From the NCBI RefSeq assembly GCF_026914265.1, contig NC_069126.1, positions 23,165,473 to 23,229,472 on the forward strand: a DNA stretch of 64,000 nt, given 5' to 3'. This document shows positions 46,260 to 57,302 of the stretch, piece by piece. The number at the start of each line of letters is the position of its first letter. The first letter of the stretch is position 1. A program made the translations under genes and the position numbers. This DNA comes from Mya arenaria (Eukaryota; Mollusca; Bivalvia; Myida; Myidae). A model generated the notes under the pieces. The model saw nothing but the letters and a program-made list of their open reading frames with translations, ran no database searches and had not been told where the DNA came from.

Positions 46260-46310
46260 TATCGGCCTGTATTGGTTTCCGATATCGACGACAAAAGCTC
46301 AAACATTAAA
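46260..46310 (+). promoter_or_regulatory. Conserved upstream block of BBX9
   Basis: TATCGG at 46260-46265 and CCGATA near 46279-46284 with the ATTGG core between, 286 bp before the ATG. A TCAGCGAATATATAATA patch near 46410 offers a TATA-like site about 130 bp before the ATG. Confidence 0.45.
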
Positions 46311-46545
46311 TATGACACTTGAAAGGGCTGATTTAAAACACGAATAGATTTTTAGAGACAGTTTTCTTTACAGTATGATCTGTCTTCTTCGGATTAAGTT
46401 TATAAATATTGTCAGCGAATATATAATACACGGACTTAAGTTATCTTTATAGCATTTGCATGTTTTACCGAGTTTCACTTAAATAGCATTCTTGTTTGTA
46501 AATACATTTTTATAGATTTTCACTTCGCAATAATGATAAGTGAAA

Positions 46546-48423
46546 ATGGCAATGAACCGTAAAGAAAATATTCAAGGCCAGGAAACGTCAACGGAAAAGA
46601 ACAAAAATGAATGTAATGGGAAGAAAATACCAATCTTGTGTGAAGCATGCAAGTATGATGATTCGTTTGAAGAGGCAACGGGATTTTGTGTGACATGTTC
46701 CGAGTATTTGTGTCAGACCTGTTGTCGCGATCACAAAAGAAACAAAGTAACAAGAGAACACTCGTTGTTAAAGAATGATGATATTCCTGCGGACATAACG
46801 CCGTTTAAGACCATTAAGCAACTATCGACCTGCGATATTCATCCTGACAATGACATCGCATACGAGTGCGGAGACCATGAAGCTTTGGTTTGCGTTTTCT
46901 GTCTTAATGAGAGTCATCGGAAATGCGAAAATATCCATGATCTAGGAGTTGTTGATTCTGCTGATTCAGGTATTAACATGATGGCAGAACTTCAAGACAG
47001 AATACATGCGTTAAAAGCACAGCGGAACGAGATCGAGATTGAACAAGAAAAAAATAAAATTAATTTGCAATGCCTGGTAGCCAAATGGAAGGATAATATA
47101 ACCGGCTTAGGAAATGATTTTGATACACAATTAAGCGAAATGTCACTCTCCGAGACAACGCAATTGAATGAATATATTGATGGCTGTCAGGAAATCGAGA
47201 CGGATATAACTAGAAACAAAGCGTTGATCGAAACACTTATGAAACACGGAACAAAGCGACAAAAGGCTGTTGTTCTGCGACGAATAAACCATGCACGCGT
47301 TGATCTTAAAGATAAACTACAAAAACTCGAATGTCAGCGTCAACAAAGCATCGCGCTCATTAACGTGAAACAGTTTGCTGTTCTAACAATGATTGCAGAG
47401 TTATCGTTAGAAGAGAAGAGCAAATATAATACTGACACATTGGAACAGACCAGCGATGAAGTGCATGACGATTTGGATTCGGAAAATATACCAAGGGAGA
47501 AAATTGATGAATGCACACAAACGAGTTTTGCTGTCTCGAACTCTGACGCAAAACTAAGGTCCTCTAAGCCGTTCTCAGAAAGAGAAAGCGGACAAAAAAT
47601 AACTTTGTTTAAAGTTAAAACAGAAACAGACACAAACACTTGTGGTATTTTTGCCATTAAATTAACAGAATATGGAGTTCTTGTTGCTGATCATCGTAAC
47701 AGAAAACTTAAGCTCTTCAGTCGAACATTTGACTTAATTTGTGAACACTCGCTTCCCGGTCAGCCGGTAGACATGTGTTTTGATGGATCCAGTGCCTATG
47801 TCTGCTATTCAGACCTAAAGAAAGTGACGAAACACAAAATAACCGAAAATACGATTTTGAATGAAATGGAAACTCCAACTCGGCTCCAACCGATAAGTCT
47901 AACTGTTTTTAACTCCCGACTGATGATTTTGTTTGTAACTCAAGAGAACGTTGACAGTTCGGCAGCTGACGATGTTCAAATTGAAATCCGAAAAGGAAGT
48001 TCAATAAATGCCACCATCTCGTATGATTCCGACGATGATAGTTTTAACTATGTAAAAGATGCAAAGCAAGTTTTTGCATTAGGTAAGTCGTCCATTGTTT
48101 TCTCAGAAAACTGGCGGGTGTCCTGCTATACCGTCGGTAAGCAGACTAGAGAACTAATTCATCGACAATGGTTTTACCATTCACATGCCAATCAAATTCT
48201 AAAAAAAGCGAAAGGGGTTGCGAAAGACAGTGAAGGGAATATCTATATTTGCGGTGAAGATTCTAACAACATTCACCAGGTGTCGTCTAAAAACTACAAG
48301 CGTAACCGTGTGATTATCCCTCGCTGTGATCGTCCTGTTTGCATCGCCGTAGACGAACAGAAAGATAGACTAATAATCGGATGTCGGATTGGTGACTATT
48401 TGCAAGCGTACTCATTTAAATAG
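46546..48423 (+). CDS. BBX9: intact RING-less B-box/coiled-coil protein
   Basis: 625 residues, single exon, start ATG at 46546 (AAAATGG). A second in-frame ATG is two codons later. B-box 1 (LCEAC, FCVTC, LCQTCC) and B-box 2 (CDIH, YECGDH, CVFC, ESHRKC) are complete. The coiled coil is about four residues shorter than in BBX2 because of an in-frame loss after ALKAQ. The linker motif is DECTQT, which keeps the TQT core. The C-terminus differs from the other intact copies: it ends CRIGDYLQAYSFK and has ENWRVSCYTV for ENTRV. It is the nearest relative of the 3' half of BBX4. The upstream ATG at 46533 opens a nine-codon overlapping ORF. Function as for BBX2, by architecture only. Confidence 0.92.
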   Translation: MAMNRKENIQGQETSTEKNKNECNGKKIPILCEACKYDDSFEEATGFCVTCSEYLCQTCCRDHKRNKVTREHSLLKNDDIPADITPFKTIKQLSTCDIHPDNDIAYECGDHEALVCVFCLNESHRKCENIHDLGVVDSADSGINMMAELQDRIHALKAQRNEIEIEQEKNKINLQCLVAKWKDNITGLGNDFDTQLSEMSLSETTQLNEYIDGCQEIETDITRNKALIETLMKHGTKRQKAVVLRRINHARVDLKDKLQKLECQRQQSIALINVKQFAVLTMIAELSLEEKSKYNTDTLEQTSDEVHDDLDSENIPREKIDECTQTSFAVSNSDAKLRSSKPFSERESGQKITLFKVKTETDTNTCGIFAIKLTEYGVLVADHRNRKLKLFSRTFDLICEHSLPGQPVDMCFDGSSAYVCYSDLKKVTKHKITENTILNEMETPTRLQPISLTVFNSRLMILFVTQENVDSSAADDVQIEIRKGSSINATISYDSDDDSFNYVKDAKQVFALGKSSIVFSENWRVSCYTVGKQTRELIHRQWFYHSHANQILKKAKGVAKDSEGNIYICGEDSNNIHQVSSKNYKRNRVIIPRCDRPVCIAVDEQKDRLIIGCRIGDYLQAYSFK

Positions 48424-48792
48424 ATTCTTTTTTGACGCACAATTTTATCAGACATTTTTTCTGAATATGATATACTATTTAGCGATTTAGATTTTTTAGT
48501 TGATAATTTGCCTTTTATTTGTATATCCAGGATTAATGTTTTGTTATTTCATAGCTTTCATGAACAGCTGCGTAATGATTCCAAACTGGCAACAATGTTT
48601 CGTCTCTTATCCTTTATTTATAACACAGAGAAACAAATTTATTAACAGCCTCAGTCCTGTCCTTCACGATATACTTTAACTCTTCCTATTCAGTGATAAA
48701 ACAGTCTCCATCAGAACGCACAGGTTTATATATCAAATACAAAACGCTTTAAGCGTTAAATCCAGACCGACATGGAATACCCCTCGTCTCTG

Positions 48793-49115
48793 TTTAGGCC
48801 ATAAAAAATGTTTGTTTAAGGTAACCTGTCCAAAATTTCTAGGTAGGGTAGGTAGGTTTTTTTTTCAAAATCTGTCGTAAGTTCAGAGTGTTTTCTTGCA
48901 CATGGCAGTCTTTCCTACATTACTGTCATTGCCTGACTCTGTTTTATCATATAAACAATAATTCTGATTAAAATCTGCATCTATCCGCCCTTCGTAACTC
49001 TCTTTTCGCTAACGAATATTTTTTTTGCTCAGAAACGGAAAAAAATAGTTAGGGTCGGCGCATTTCTATAGGTAGGGTCGGGTTACCCGAAACAGACATA
49101 TTTTTTAGGCCTTAT
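48793..49115. mobile_element. Short inverted-repeat element (MITE)
   Basis: The left end reads AGGCCATAAAAAATGTTTG and the right end is the inverse of AGGCCTAAAAAATATGTCTG, followed inward by GGTAACC-type and GGTAGGGT-rich sequence on both sides. The insertion (with about 45 extra bases to its left) is absent at the paralogous position near 20828. The target duplication is unclear and the superfamily is not assigned. Confidence 0.7.
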
Positions 49116-49374
49116 ACGAGTGACTTCTATCTTCATTCCGCTCTCGCTCTTGCTCTGGCTCTTGGTCTCACACTCTAACGATCTCCTTCACTCTTTTCAG
49201 CAATTATCTCATATTTTGGACATATCTATTAAACTTTACGGAAATAAATCCACAGTTTTGACCTAGAAATAATCCAGATTATTCTTAACACATTTGAAGC
49301 ACAAAACATTGACACTGTTTCTGGTTTTAAAGCGTACCTTAAGTCGGATAATTCAAAACCAAATACTCTGTTAT

Positions 49375-49690
49375 ATTATGAAAAACGTCGATTACAGGTC
49401 ATTCAAACTCGCTTACGGAACGAATGCAGTTCATTTAACCATCACCTTTTTGTAAAAAAAATGTTCCTTCTTCCTCTGTACGTGTGGAGTTCAGGAAACA
49501 ACGTATTATTATCTTCTAATCTGTCCCCTTAATACTGACCAAAGAAGACTTCTGCTCAACTCTGTGGAGGCTTTGACTGACGTAACGCTTCGCAATTTAC
49601 TATACGGTGATACTGCCCTTACAGAAGAAAAAAATAAGACGTTGTTCGATGTTGTTCTCCTCTTTATTCAAATGACAAAAAATATTTGAT
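49375..49690 (+). mobile_element. LINE reverse transcriptase C-terminal fragment
   Basis: The plus strand reads RRLQVIQTRLRNECSSFNHH, then after a frame break CTCGVQETTYYYLLICPLNT and DQRRLLLNSVEALTDVTLRN, ending FDVVLLFIQMTKNI and a stop. The knuckle and C-terminus are better kept than in the paralog at 21070-21356. Confidence 0.72.
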
Positions 49691-51038
49691 AGCCAGTGAC
49701 CGTCACTCCCGCTTTCTAATAACTAACCCACCCAGGATTGTCTCCTTTCTATAAACATGTGATATTCAGCACCAGTAATCAGGGTCCAGTGGAAAATAGC
49801 CGAAGGAAGTAATTCATTTAAACATACCACCCTACCCTCATTCTTTTCTGTGAACCTCTTTTGTCGTCTTGTTCTGTTCTCAAACAGAGTTAGCGACTTT
49901 TGTTTTCGATAAGTGAAAATAAACTAAGCTTACTATAGAGTTGTATATCACACAAAATGTTTAACTTTTAGCTTCTATATTGTCTGTGTACGTCGTCTGT
50001 AAACATATCTTTAAATATTTAATAATATTAAATAAAGCCAAAACAGCACGTTAAACACTCCCACTTGAATCAATTAAACAATGTCAATATAATTGTGTCA
50101 TATGCATTGTAAGCTGTGTGTATACGCTGATGAATAAAATATGTTTGAAATTAAACACCTTTGTCGATTCAATGGGAACAGTATAGAGACCTAGTAAAAC
50201 ACCCACAATTGTTTCGGTTACTTCTCAATTATGTAGAATTGATTGTTTAGTTAAGGCTTGTTCTTATTTATTCGAAACTTCACCATATATAAAATGTATC
50301 GTTATTTGCCAGTTTCAAAACTCATGACTTATAAATTAACTGTCTGATACAAATACTATTAACAATAAAATTATAAAACCCCATTTATACATTGCCAGAT
50401 CCTATTTGCTGCTTTTATGACATTTATAAAGAATATTAGATCTTCAATTGCTTGACAAAATAGATCGCACATCAAATATTTTCAAAAACATTATGCGAAT
50501 CTTTTAGATCGTCGCTTTGGTTCCATAAAGGTCATGCACTGGTACCTGGTTACCCGCCCGGGTAGTTACGTGTTGGCAGGAACTCCGCTACAAGTTTAGT
50601 AGTTCACCATATAAATATATATAATGCTTTCGTTCATCTTCGTATTGGAAATACAATTTATCTTTATAATCACATTTCATGTGTATATAATTAATTTAGT
50701 ATATGTTTAAAAAACCTACATGTAAACATGATATATTTATTATGCTTTACACTCAAACTTATCCAAAATGAATATTGTGTAGCATCACTATTTGCAAAAA
50801 TTTGATTACATTAAGTATTTGAATGATGTTAAGTCAAATGTATCTAGACGGGTAAGGAGTTTTATGGCGGTCCGTGTAGTTAGCGAATCGAGAAGCATTT
50901 GTTTGCGCTCAAGTTGCATGACGGGATACACACTTCAGTAATAACATCCAATATTGAATTTAGTAAAAACAACAACACGCAAGCTGGTGGAAAATTGTGA
51001 AATGACTCACTGGGACAAATGTTCCCACGACACTAACA

Positions 51039-52684
51039 GTTGAAATGTGTTCAAAGCATTGAGGTCACATGTGTACGGTACAACGAAGGTGACATGTATA
51101 CGATAGCAAAGAGATGACAAGTGCGAGGTAGCATAGATGTGATATGTGTGCGGTACCACGAAAGTGATATGTGTACGGTAGCACTAAGTTGATATGTGTA
51201 CGGTAGCAAAGAGATGACATGTCTGCGAGAGCATAGAGGTGGCATCTGATGGTAGCACGTAGGTGACATGTATACGGTAGCACGAAGGTGACATGTGTCC
51301 GATGGCATAAAGGTGACATGTGTACGGTAGCATGAATGTGACTTGTGTACGGTAGCATGTAGATGGCATATGTGCGGTAGCATAGTGATGACATGTGTAC
51401 GGTACCTCGAAGGTGACAGGTATACGATAGCACGAAGCTGACATGTGTACGATAGCATAGAGGTGACATGTGTACGGTAGCACGAGGTTGACATGTGTAT
51501 ATCAGAATAGAGATGACACGTGTGCGGTAGCATAAAGGTGATATATGTACGGTAGCATAAAGGTAACATGTGTACGGTAGCATAGAGGTGACATTTGTAC
51601 GGTAGCATAGAGGTGATATGTGTGCGGTAGCATACAGGAGACATGTGTGCGGTGACATTGAGGTGACAAGTGTAAGGTAGCATAGAGGTGACATGTGTGC
51701 GGTAGCATAAAGGTGACATGTGTACGGTAGCATAAAGGTGACATGTGTACGGTAGCATAAAGGTGACAAGTGTGCGGTAGCATAGAGGTGACATGTGTAT
51801 GGTAGCATGGAGTTGACATGTGTATGGTGGTATTTAGCTGACATGTGTACGGTAGCATAAAGGTAACATGTGTACGGTAGCATAAAGATGACATTTGTAC
51901 GGTAGCATAGAGGTGATATATGTGCGGTAGCATAGAGGTGACATGTGTACGTTAGCAGTAAGGTGACATGTGTACGGTAGCATAAAGGTGACATGTGTGC
52001 GGTAGCATAAAGACGACATGTGTGCGGTGGCATAGAGGTGACATGTGTGCGGTGGCATAGAGGTGACAAGTGTACGGTAGCATAGAGGTGACATGTGTGC
52101 GGTAGCATAAAGGTGACATGTGTACGTTAGCATAGAGGTGAAATGTTTACGTTACCATAGAGGTGACATGTGTGCGGTAGCATAGAGGTGATATGTGTGC
52201 GGTAGCATAGAGGTGATATGTGTGCGGTAGCATAGAGGTGATATGTGTGCGGTAGCATAGAGGTGACATGTGTACGTTAGCATAGAGGTGACATGTGTAC
52301 GGTAGCATTAAGATGACATGTGTACGGTAGCATAGAGGTGACATGTGTGCGGTAGCATAGAGGCGACATGTGTGCGGTGGCATTGAGGTGACAAGTGTAC
52401 TGTAGCATAGAGGTGATATGTGTGCGGTAGCATAAAGGTGACATGTGTACGGTAGCATAAAGGTGACATGTGTACGGTAGCATAAAGGTGACAAGAGTGC
52501 GGTAGCATAGAGGTGACATGTGTATGGTAGCATGGAGGTGACATGTGTATGGTGGTATTTAGCTGACATGTGTACGGTAGCATAGAGGTGACATGTGTTC
52601 GGTAACATAGAGTTGACATGTGTAAGGTGGTATTGAGCTGACATGTGTACGGTATCATTAAGGTGACAAGTGTATGGCAGCATG
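51039..52684. repeat. 25-bp minisatellite array 2, about 66 units
   Basis: Same monomer as array 1, with a local variant (GTGTGCGGTAGCATAAAGGTG). A block ending in GTATGGTGGTATTTAGCTG occurs near 51821 and again near 52547, about 29 units apart, pointing to an internal duplication of about 725 bp. The left edge matches array 1; the right edge matches array 3. Minus-strand ORFs up to 347 codons here are products of the repeat. Confidence 0.97.
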
Positions 52685-53275
52685 AGTAAATCTTGTAATC
52701 GTATAGTCTTTAATATTTTTATCAATTACAATGAATTGTGTGAAGCAAATATACATATGCATCTCGGCGCTGAAATGAAGGTGTCAAACATTGTTTTAAC
52801 ATTATACTTTTATAATGAAAACTACTCGATACCATTTATTTTCACTTCCCAGTCAGCTGGGTGATATCGTACGATGAACCGAAAGAAAATGAAGAAACAT
52901 CACATACACAAGACTCAGACTTAAGGTTATAATGAGATTTAACAAGATAACAGCTCAAGGGGTTCTAAAGTAAAAAAGGGGGTCGTTTGCGGAAATTTAA
53001 GTGAAGGAAATGTAAGATGAGGAAAAAAATGGCGATTTGTGAAAGTATTTCGGTGTTTGTTTGTTTTGTGTTGTTTTATTTATTTTATCATTTATTTATT
53101 TTTAGGGGGGGGGGGATTTGCATCGGTATGTAAGTTTATATCGCAATATATATATACGCTTACCCTGCGGTCAGTCGTATTAGCTTCTCTAGTTTTTTTA
53201 ATCTATGATTTTCTAGAGGCCTTCACAAAAAAGTTACTGAACGATAACTTGTTAACATAGTCAAGGTAGAAAATT
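52685..53275. repeat. Right flank shared by arrays 2 and 3
   Basis: Nearly the same as 63266-63862 from GAGTAAATCTTGTAATCG to TGAACGATAACTTGTT. It includes an eleven-G run at 53105-53115. The short open frames are not conserved in a protein-like way. Confidence 0.85.
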
Positions 53276-53977
53276 GCGTGACTTAAAACTGTGTTTTTCT
53301 GTGCACTTTTTTTCTTTTCGACAGCATATGCACTTAACAATGGTACTATATGACCATTATTAGTATGATTAAACACTTTTTATGTCTGGCGTGGTAATTT
53401 GATGCCATTTTTGTTCGATGCAGAGTAAAAAAAGCATGCGTTAATATAAGTGTGTTCAAGACACGAGCTGTAAGCAACATAATTTTATTAATTTATAACA
53501 AAAGGCAACTTGTTACACAATAAGAACGTACTGCGTCTTTGTCGTGCATTTTTTTACAGATACACGTGTAAACTATTAGCTAGGAAATGAAACGTGTTGA
53601 TTGGTTTACAGTTGAGCCGGTGAGACTATCAGAGGCACTTATAAGATGAAGTTTTGAAATAGCTTTTTTCCCAAATACCTACTTCTTTTTGTTTTTCGTG
53701 TGAAAACACTTTAATTATTACATCTATATGATACATATTAAATTATTTATAAAAATGAATTTTTATTAATATTTTAATAAGTTATTTATCGTCAAAAGAG
53801 ACTAAAAGTAATATGACGTATCCTTCAAACGGGAAATTCTTGGTAATTTATTAATAGAAAACAAGCGACGGACCCTGGTTTTTCTTCCTAAATACTTAAT
53901 ATTTTATAATTGCAAGTGAACCCAAATATATCAGACATACATAAGACAAACATCATCATTATACTCATCATTATAGT

Positions 53978-54018
<41 letters not shown>

Positions 54019-55050
54019 CCACTACCATCACCATCATCATCATCATCGACTTAATCTGAGGTACATGTAAAACATTAGTATGATTCTGTGTATGGCAATG
54101 TTTGCAGTTGACTATATTCGCTTATATACAATCCAAAAACTAAAAGATATGTCAACCTTGAAAAAAAATGTTAGAAACCAAACAAAAACTAATAACTTAT
54201 GTAGGCAGGCTCATAAAAATCAACATAAGCAACAACGTAAGCGATTTTACTTGTGATCAATCGAAATGCTTAATGACGTTATAAATATTATAATATCCCC
54301 TAACTGTAGGCTCTTTTTCAAATGATATTTAGTCTTAGTAAAAGCCTGCTTGCTTTTTTTCATCGAAATACTAAATATGCAAAAAATACGCTTTTTTTTA
54401 AAAGACACCCTTTTCATGAAATATCGAATATTGTGTTTTAATGAAATTGTTTATATTAAAAGAATAGCATACATATAATAATTAAAGTTTACATTAACAA
54501 ATGTCCTTCATACATGTCTTTTGTTAAAGAGGGTTCAGAAAACAAGAAAATACTGTCAGAAATTTCCTTCTTTTAAGTTAAGAGCAAAAGCTTGTTTTCA
54601 AAATACTATAAAAAGCAATGTTTGCTTAACTCAATTCATAACATTCGGAGCTTCTCGGCCATTTTTTTATCTCGGATGTATTTGGACGCTTTGCATACTA
54701 AAAAAGCGGTACGTTTAAGTCCGCTGCAAGTAGATCGCATAGTAATTGTATTTAGCTGTTAAACTTAATGACTGAACACTTGTGAATCTTAATTATGTTT
54801 GCACTTCACTGGCAATCGATTTTAACTAAGATCAATAAACTCTTAAACACTAAATTTAATTCATGATATAGTTCAAAAAATTACAAACTACTTCAACTGA
54901 TGTACCGCCATACATCCGAGGTTGTTTTTGATAAAAATGGCCGAGGAGTTCCGAATGAATTCACAACTCACAATTGCATTTTTTCTCTCATGTGTACACT
55001 CTCATATCTATTTGTCGATTATTTTTAAATGAGAAATAAGAATCCCAGTT
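53276..55050. other. AT-rich region without a recognised gene
   Basis: Apart from the CAT tract nothing recognisable was found. The small plus-strand frame at 54521-54718 has no features. Confidence 0.6.
53951..54048. repeat. (CAT)n microsatellite
   Basis: An interrupted CAT/ATC tract; the longest pure run starts near 53981. Confidence 0.93.
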
Positions 55051-55059
55051 TCACTTCTG

Positions 55060-55673
55060 CTGCTTCTTTTCTTGTGCATTATCATAAATGTCTTTCTCAT
55101 CCCAATCCAGCATCACATGTCTTATGCCTATGCGACTCGTAAATGCCTCTCTGAATTACTTTTTAGATGAAATTAATCACATACATCACACGTGTTTGTC
55201 TCTACTCTTGTATGTATTATGAACCAGTCAATTATAACCACGGTCCCCTCAGACCCGGGGAATAGCGGGGACTTTGACTTTCGGTCCAGCCAAACCCTGG
55301 TAAGATCTCAGCCCTGCGGGGACTGACTGCTGGATAAATCCCCTCCAAATGCCCCCGAACCCCTGGGACCCTAGATTAGGCCCATTCCCCGCTATTGTTG
55401 GCGTGAAGACAAAACCACCGTATTTGCCCGTCACTGCGAGGCCACCTAGAAAGTAAAAACACGGCCCATTTCCTTGGCTATCCCCGGTATAACCCAGGAC
55501 CTGGGAGGGCCGTGGTTACAATACACTGGCGCATTCGTATATGTGTCTTTAAACTATGTATTGGATAGAGCATGACCGGTGCATGTCTTTCATTCAGTTT
55601 TGGTTTTTAAATGATTCTGGTAAAGACTGTTTCAAGAGAGACCAGCAGAACATGCACCACGCATATACGGCTA
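55060..55673 (-). pseudogene. Decayed zinc fingers continuing the C2H2 array
   Basis: Beyond the stop of the finger exon, the minus strand still reads finger-like pieces: SLKTHIRMRQC near 55545 and IHTRVETNTCDVCD, then FHLKSNSERHLRV, near 55220-55130. These are broken by stops and frame changes. A GC-rich short transposon (55235-55518) sits between them. The array was therefore longer before it lost its end. There are at least two relic fingers and possibly a third near 55650. Confidence 0.65.
55235..55518. mobile_element. GC-rich short inverted-repeat element inside zinc-finger relic
   Basis: The left end TAACCACGGTCCCCTCAGAC is mirrored by a right end that inverts to TAACCACGGCCCTCCCAGG. 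CAAT occurs just outside both ends. The element is conspicuously GC-rich in an AT-rich setting. It has no coding capacity. The superfamily is not assigned. Confidence 0.72.
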
Positions 55674-56372
55674 CTATCCAGTTTGTATTCGCATATTCCT
55701 CTGTAGATTACTTTTCTTAGATAAATCAGAACAACAAAGATCACACTTGTACGGCCTTTCTCCTGTGTGTATTCGTAAATGTGCCTGTAAATTACTTTTC
55801 ACAGCAAAATCCGCATCACATGTCTCACACTTGAATGGCCTTTCTCCTGCATGTATTCTCATGTGTGTCTGTAAATGACATTTCTGAGGGAAAGCAGCAT
55901 CACATGTATCACATTTGTATAGATTCTCACCTTTGTGCATTCGTATATGCATCTGTAATGAGTGTTCATGAGAGAAAGTAGCATCACATATGTAACACGT
56001 GAATGGCTTCTCTCCTCTGTGTTTTCTCTTGTGATTATGTAAGGCATTTATGTAAGAGAACATTTCATCACATTCATCACACATGTATGGCAATTCACCT
56101 GTGTGAATCCTTTTATGGCTCCGTAAAGTACTTTTCCGAGAAAAAGCCGCATCACACACATCACATTTGTATGGCTTCTCGCCTGTGTGTATTCTTTTGT
56201 GCTCTTGTTGAGATCTTTTCCGACAGAAGGTAGCCTCACACATGTCACACAAGTACGGCTTCTCTCCTGTGTGTATGAGATTATGTCTTTGTAAATTATG
56301 CTTCTTAGAAAAAGAAGCATCACAAATCACACACTTGTATGACTTATTTCTCTTGTGCTTATCCATGTGAAA
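55674..56372 (-). CDS. C2H2 zinc-finger protein, 3' exon with seven intact fingers
   Basis: The minus-strand exon runs from about 56372 to the TAG at 55674-55676, about 232 codons. It is preceded by a good splice acceptor (CTATTTTCAG, AG at 56374-56373) and begins FHMDKH, the His-His half of a finger whose Cys-Cys half must be on an upstream exon. Seven canonical fingers follow (C-x2-C-x12-H-x3-H) with TGEKP-type linkers; linkers 4 to 6 diverge (RGEKP, KGENL, AGERP). The eighth finger has lost both histidines (NMRIQ for HMRIH) and the frame stops two codons later. Such arrays bind DNA in the nucleus; the target is unknown. The upstream exon was not found. It may be a gene still in use or one decaying from its 3' end. 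Confidence 0.75.
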   Translation of the reverse strand, partial: FHMDKHKRNKSYKCVICDASFSKKHNLQRHNLIHTGEKPYLCDMCEATFCRKRSQQEHKRIHTGEKPYKCDVCDAAFSRKSTLRSHKRIHTGELPYMCDECDEMFSYINALHNHKRKHRGEKPFTCYICDATFSHEHSLQMHIRMHKGENLYKCDTCDAAFPQKCHLQTHMRIHAGERPFKCETCDADFAVKSNLQAHLRIHTGERPYKCDLCCSDLSKKSNLQRNMRIQTG

Positions 56373-57302
56373 CTGAAAATAGAATACGTGTAAATGATTG
56401 TAAATTGTACACAACCAATGGTTTTGGAATTATGAAATTTGTCTTAAAACAACACACCATCAAACTAACATAATCGCGAATGGTTTGTATACAGTGGGGA
56501 AACGAGAAAACTTCATTGTGATATATAATAAGACTAAAGCCCGCTTGCTTAAAACTATCGTTAAATTAATTACGCTTACGATGAAGTGTAAGCATAAAAG
56601 GATCTAAAGTAAAACTCATATTATTCTAAATAAAAGTTAACGCAAAGGATCTAATGTAATAATCGTATTCATGAAATTTTACGAAACGAGGGAAAGCTGA
56701 TCGTCCTGATTTAATTATTAATGACTATTTTATGCTACACAGTTCTTCATTTGCTTTAGTCGAAACTGACAAATCTCGGGTTATGCCCGTTCAATTTATA
56801 AGTAATTTTCATTGGCACGGCGACATCTAACACATATTTTAAATGTAGTTGTTTAATATAACAGTCGTGACAAAACTCGCACAAAAATGCCCATACCTGG
56901 AACAAATCCTCTGCCTATTTTTAAATGATGCAATGTCCGTTGAATGTAACAAGTACACTGGCACTTGTAAATAATAAAGAAGTGGGAACATCGCAAATAA
57001 GTTATAATCAATAATTGCTCATTGTCATGTTTTCACACATAGAAGCCAGATGTCTCATGATCTGCTCATTGTCATGTTTTCACACCTGAAATGTGATATC
57101 TCAAGTTCTGCTCTTTGACAGGTTTTCTCACCTAGATATCGAAATAACTTTGCGTCACCTTTTGATATGGAACTAATTACAAACTTAGTATACCAACGGT
57201 TTGTTCCAACGTTCCCAACCGCCAATTTTCTCTCTTACCAAATTATCACCAATTATCTCTTCGCACCTCAAACTTACCTGTATTTTCTATACTGATCAAC
57301 AA
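56373..57302. other. Upstream intron/spacer of the zinc-finger exon
   Basis: The first part should be intron if the finger exon is real. 56731-57175 is a duplicate of 24973-25560. No upstream coding exon was recognised. Confidence 0.5.
57016..57150. repeat. Tandem repeat, three units, related to 25290-25530
   Basis: The units share TGCTC(A/T)TTGTCATGTTTTC. The third ends in the same CACCTAGATATCGAAATAAC as the copy at 25.5 kb. Confidence 0.85.

Larger units (their letters stand above)
48424..51038. repeat. Segmental duplication paralogous to 20521-22710
   Basis: Follows BBX9 in the same order as the region after BBX4: spacer, LINE fragment, spacer, then the left edge of a minisatellite array. 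A MITE (48793-49115) and a stretch near 50.78-50.87 kb are extra. No intact gene was seen. Confidence 0.8.

Noticed and set aside
53039-53260. 73-codon ORF in the shared right flank of array 2
   Set aside because: The poly-G and T-rich tracts create it, and the copy at 63.6 kb differs in frame and length.
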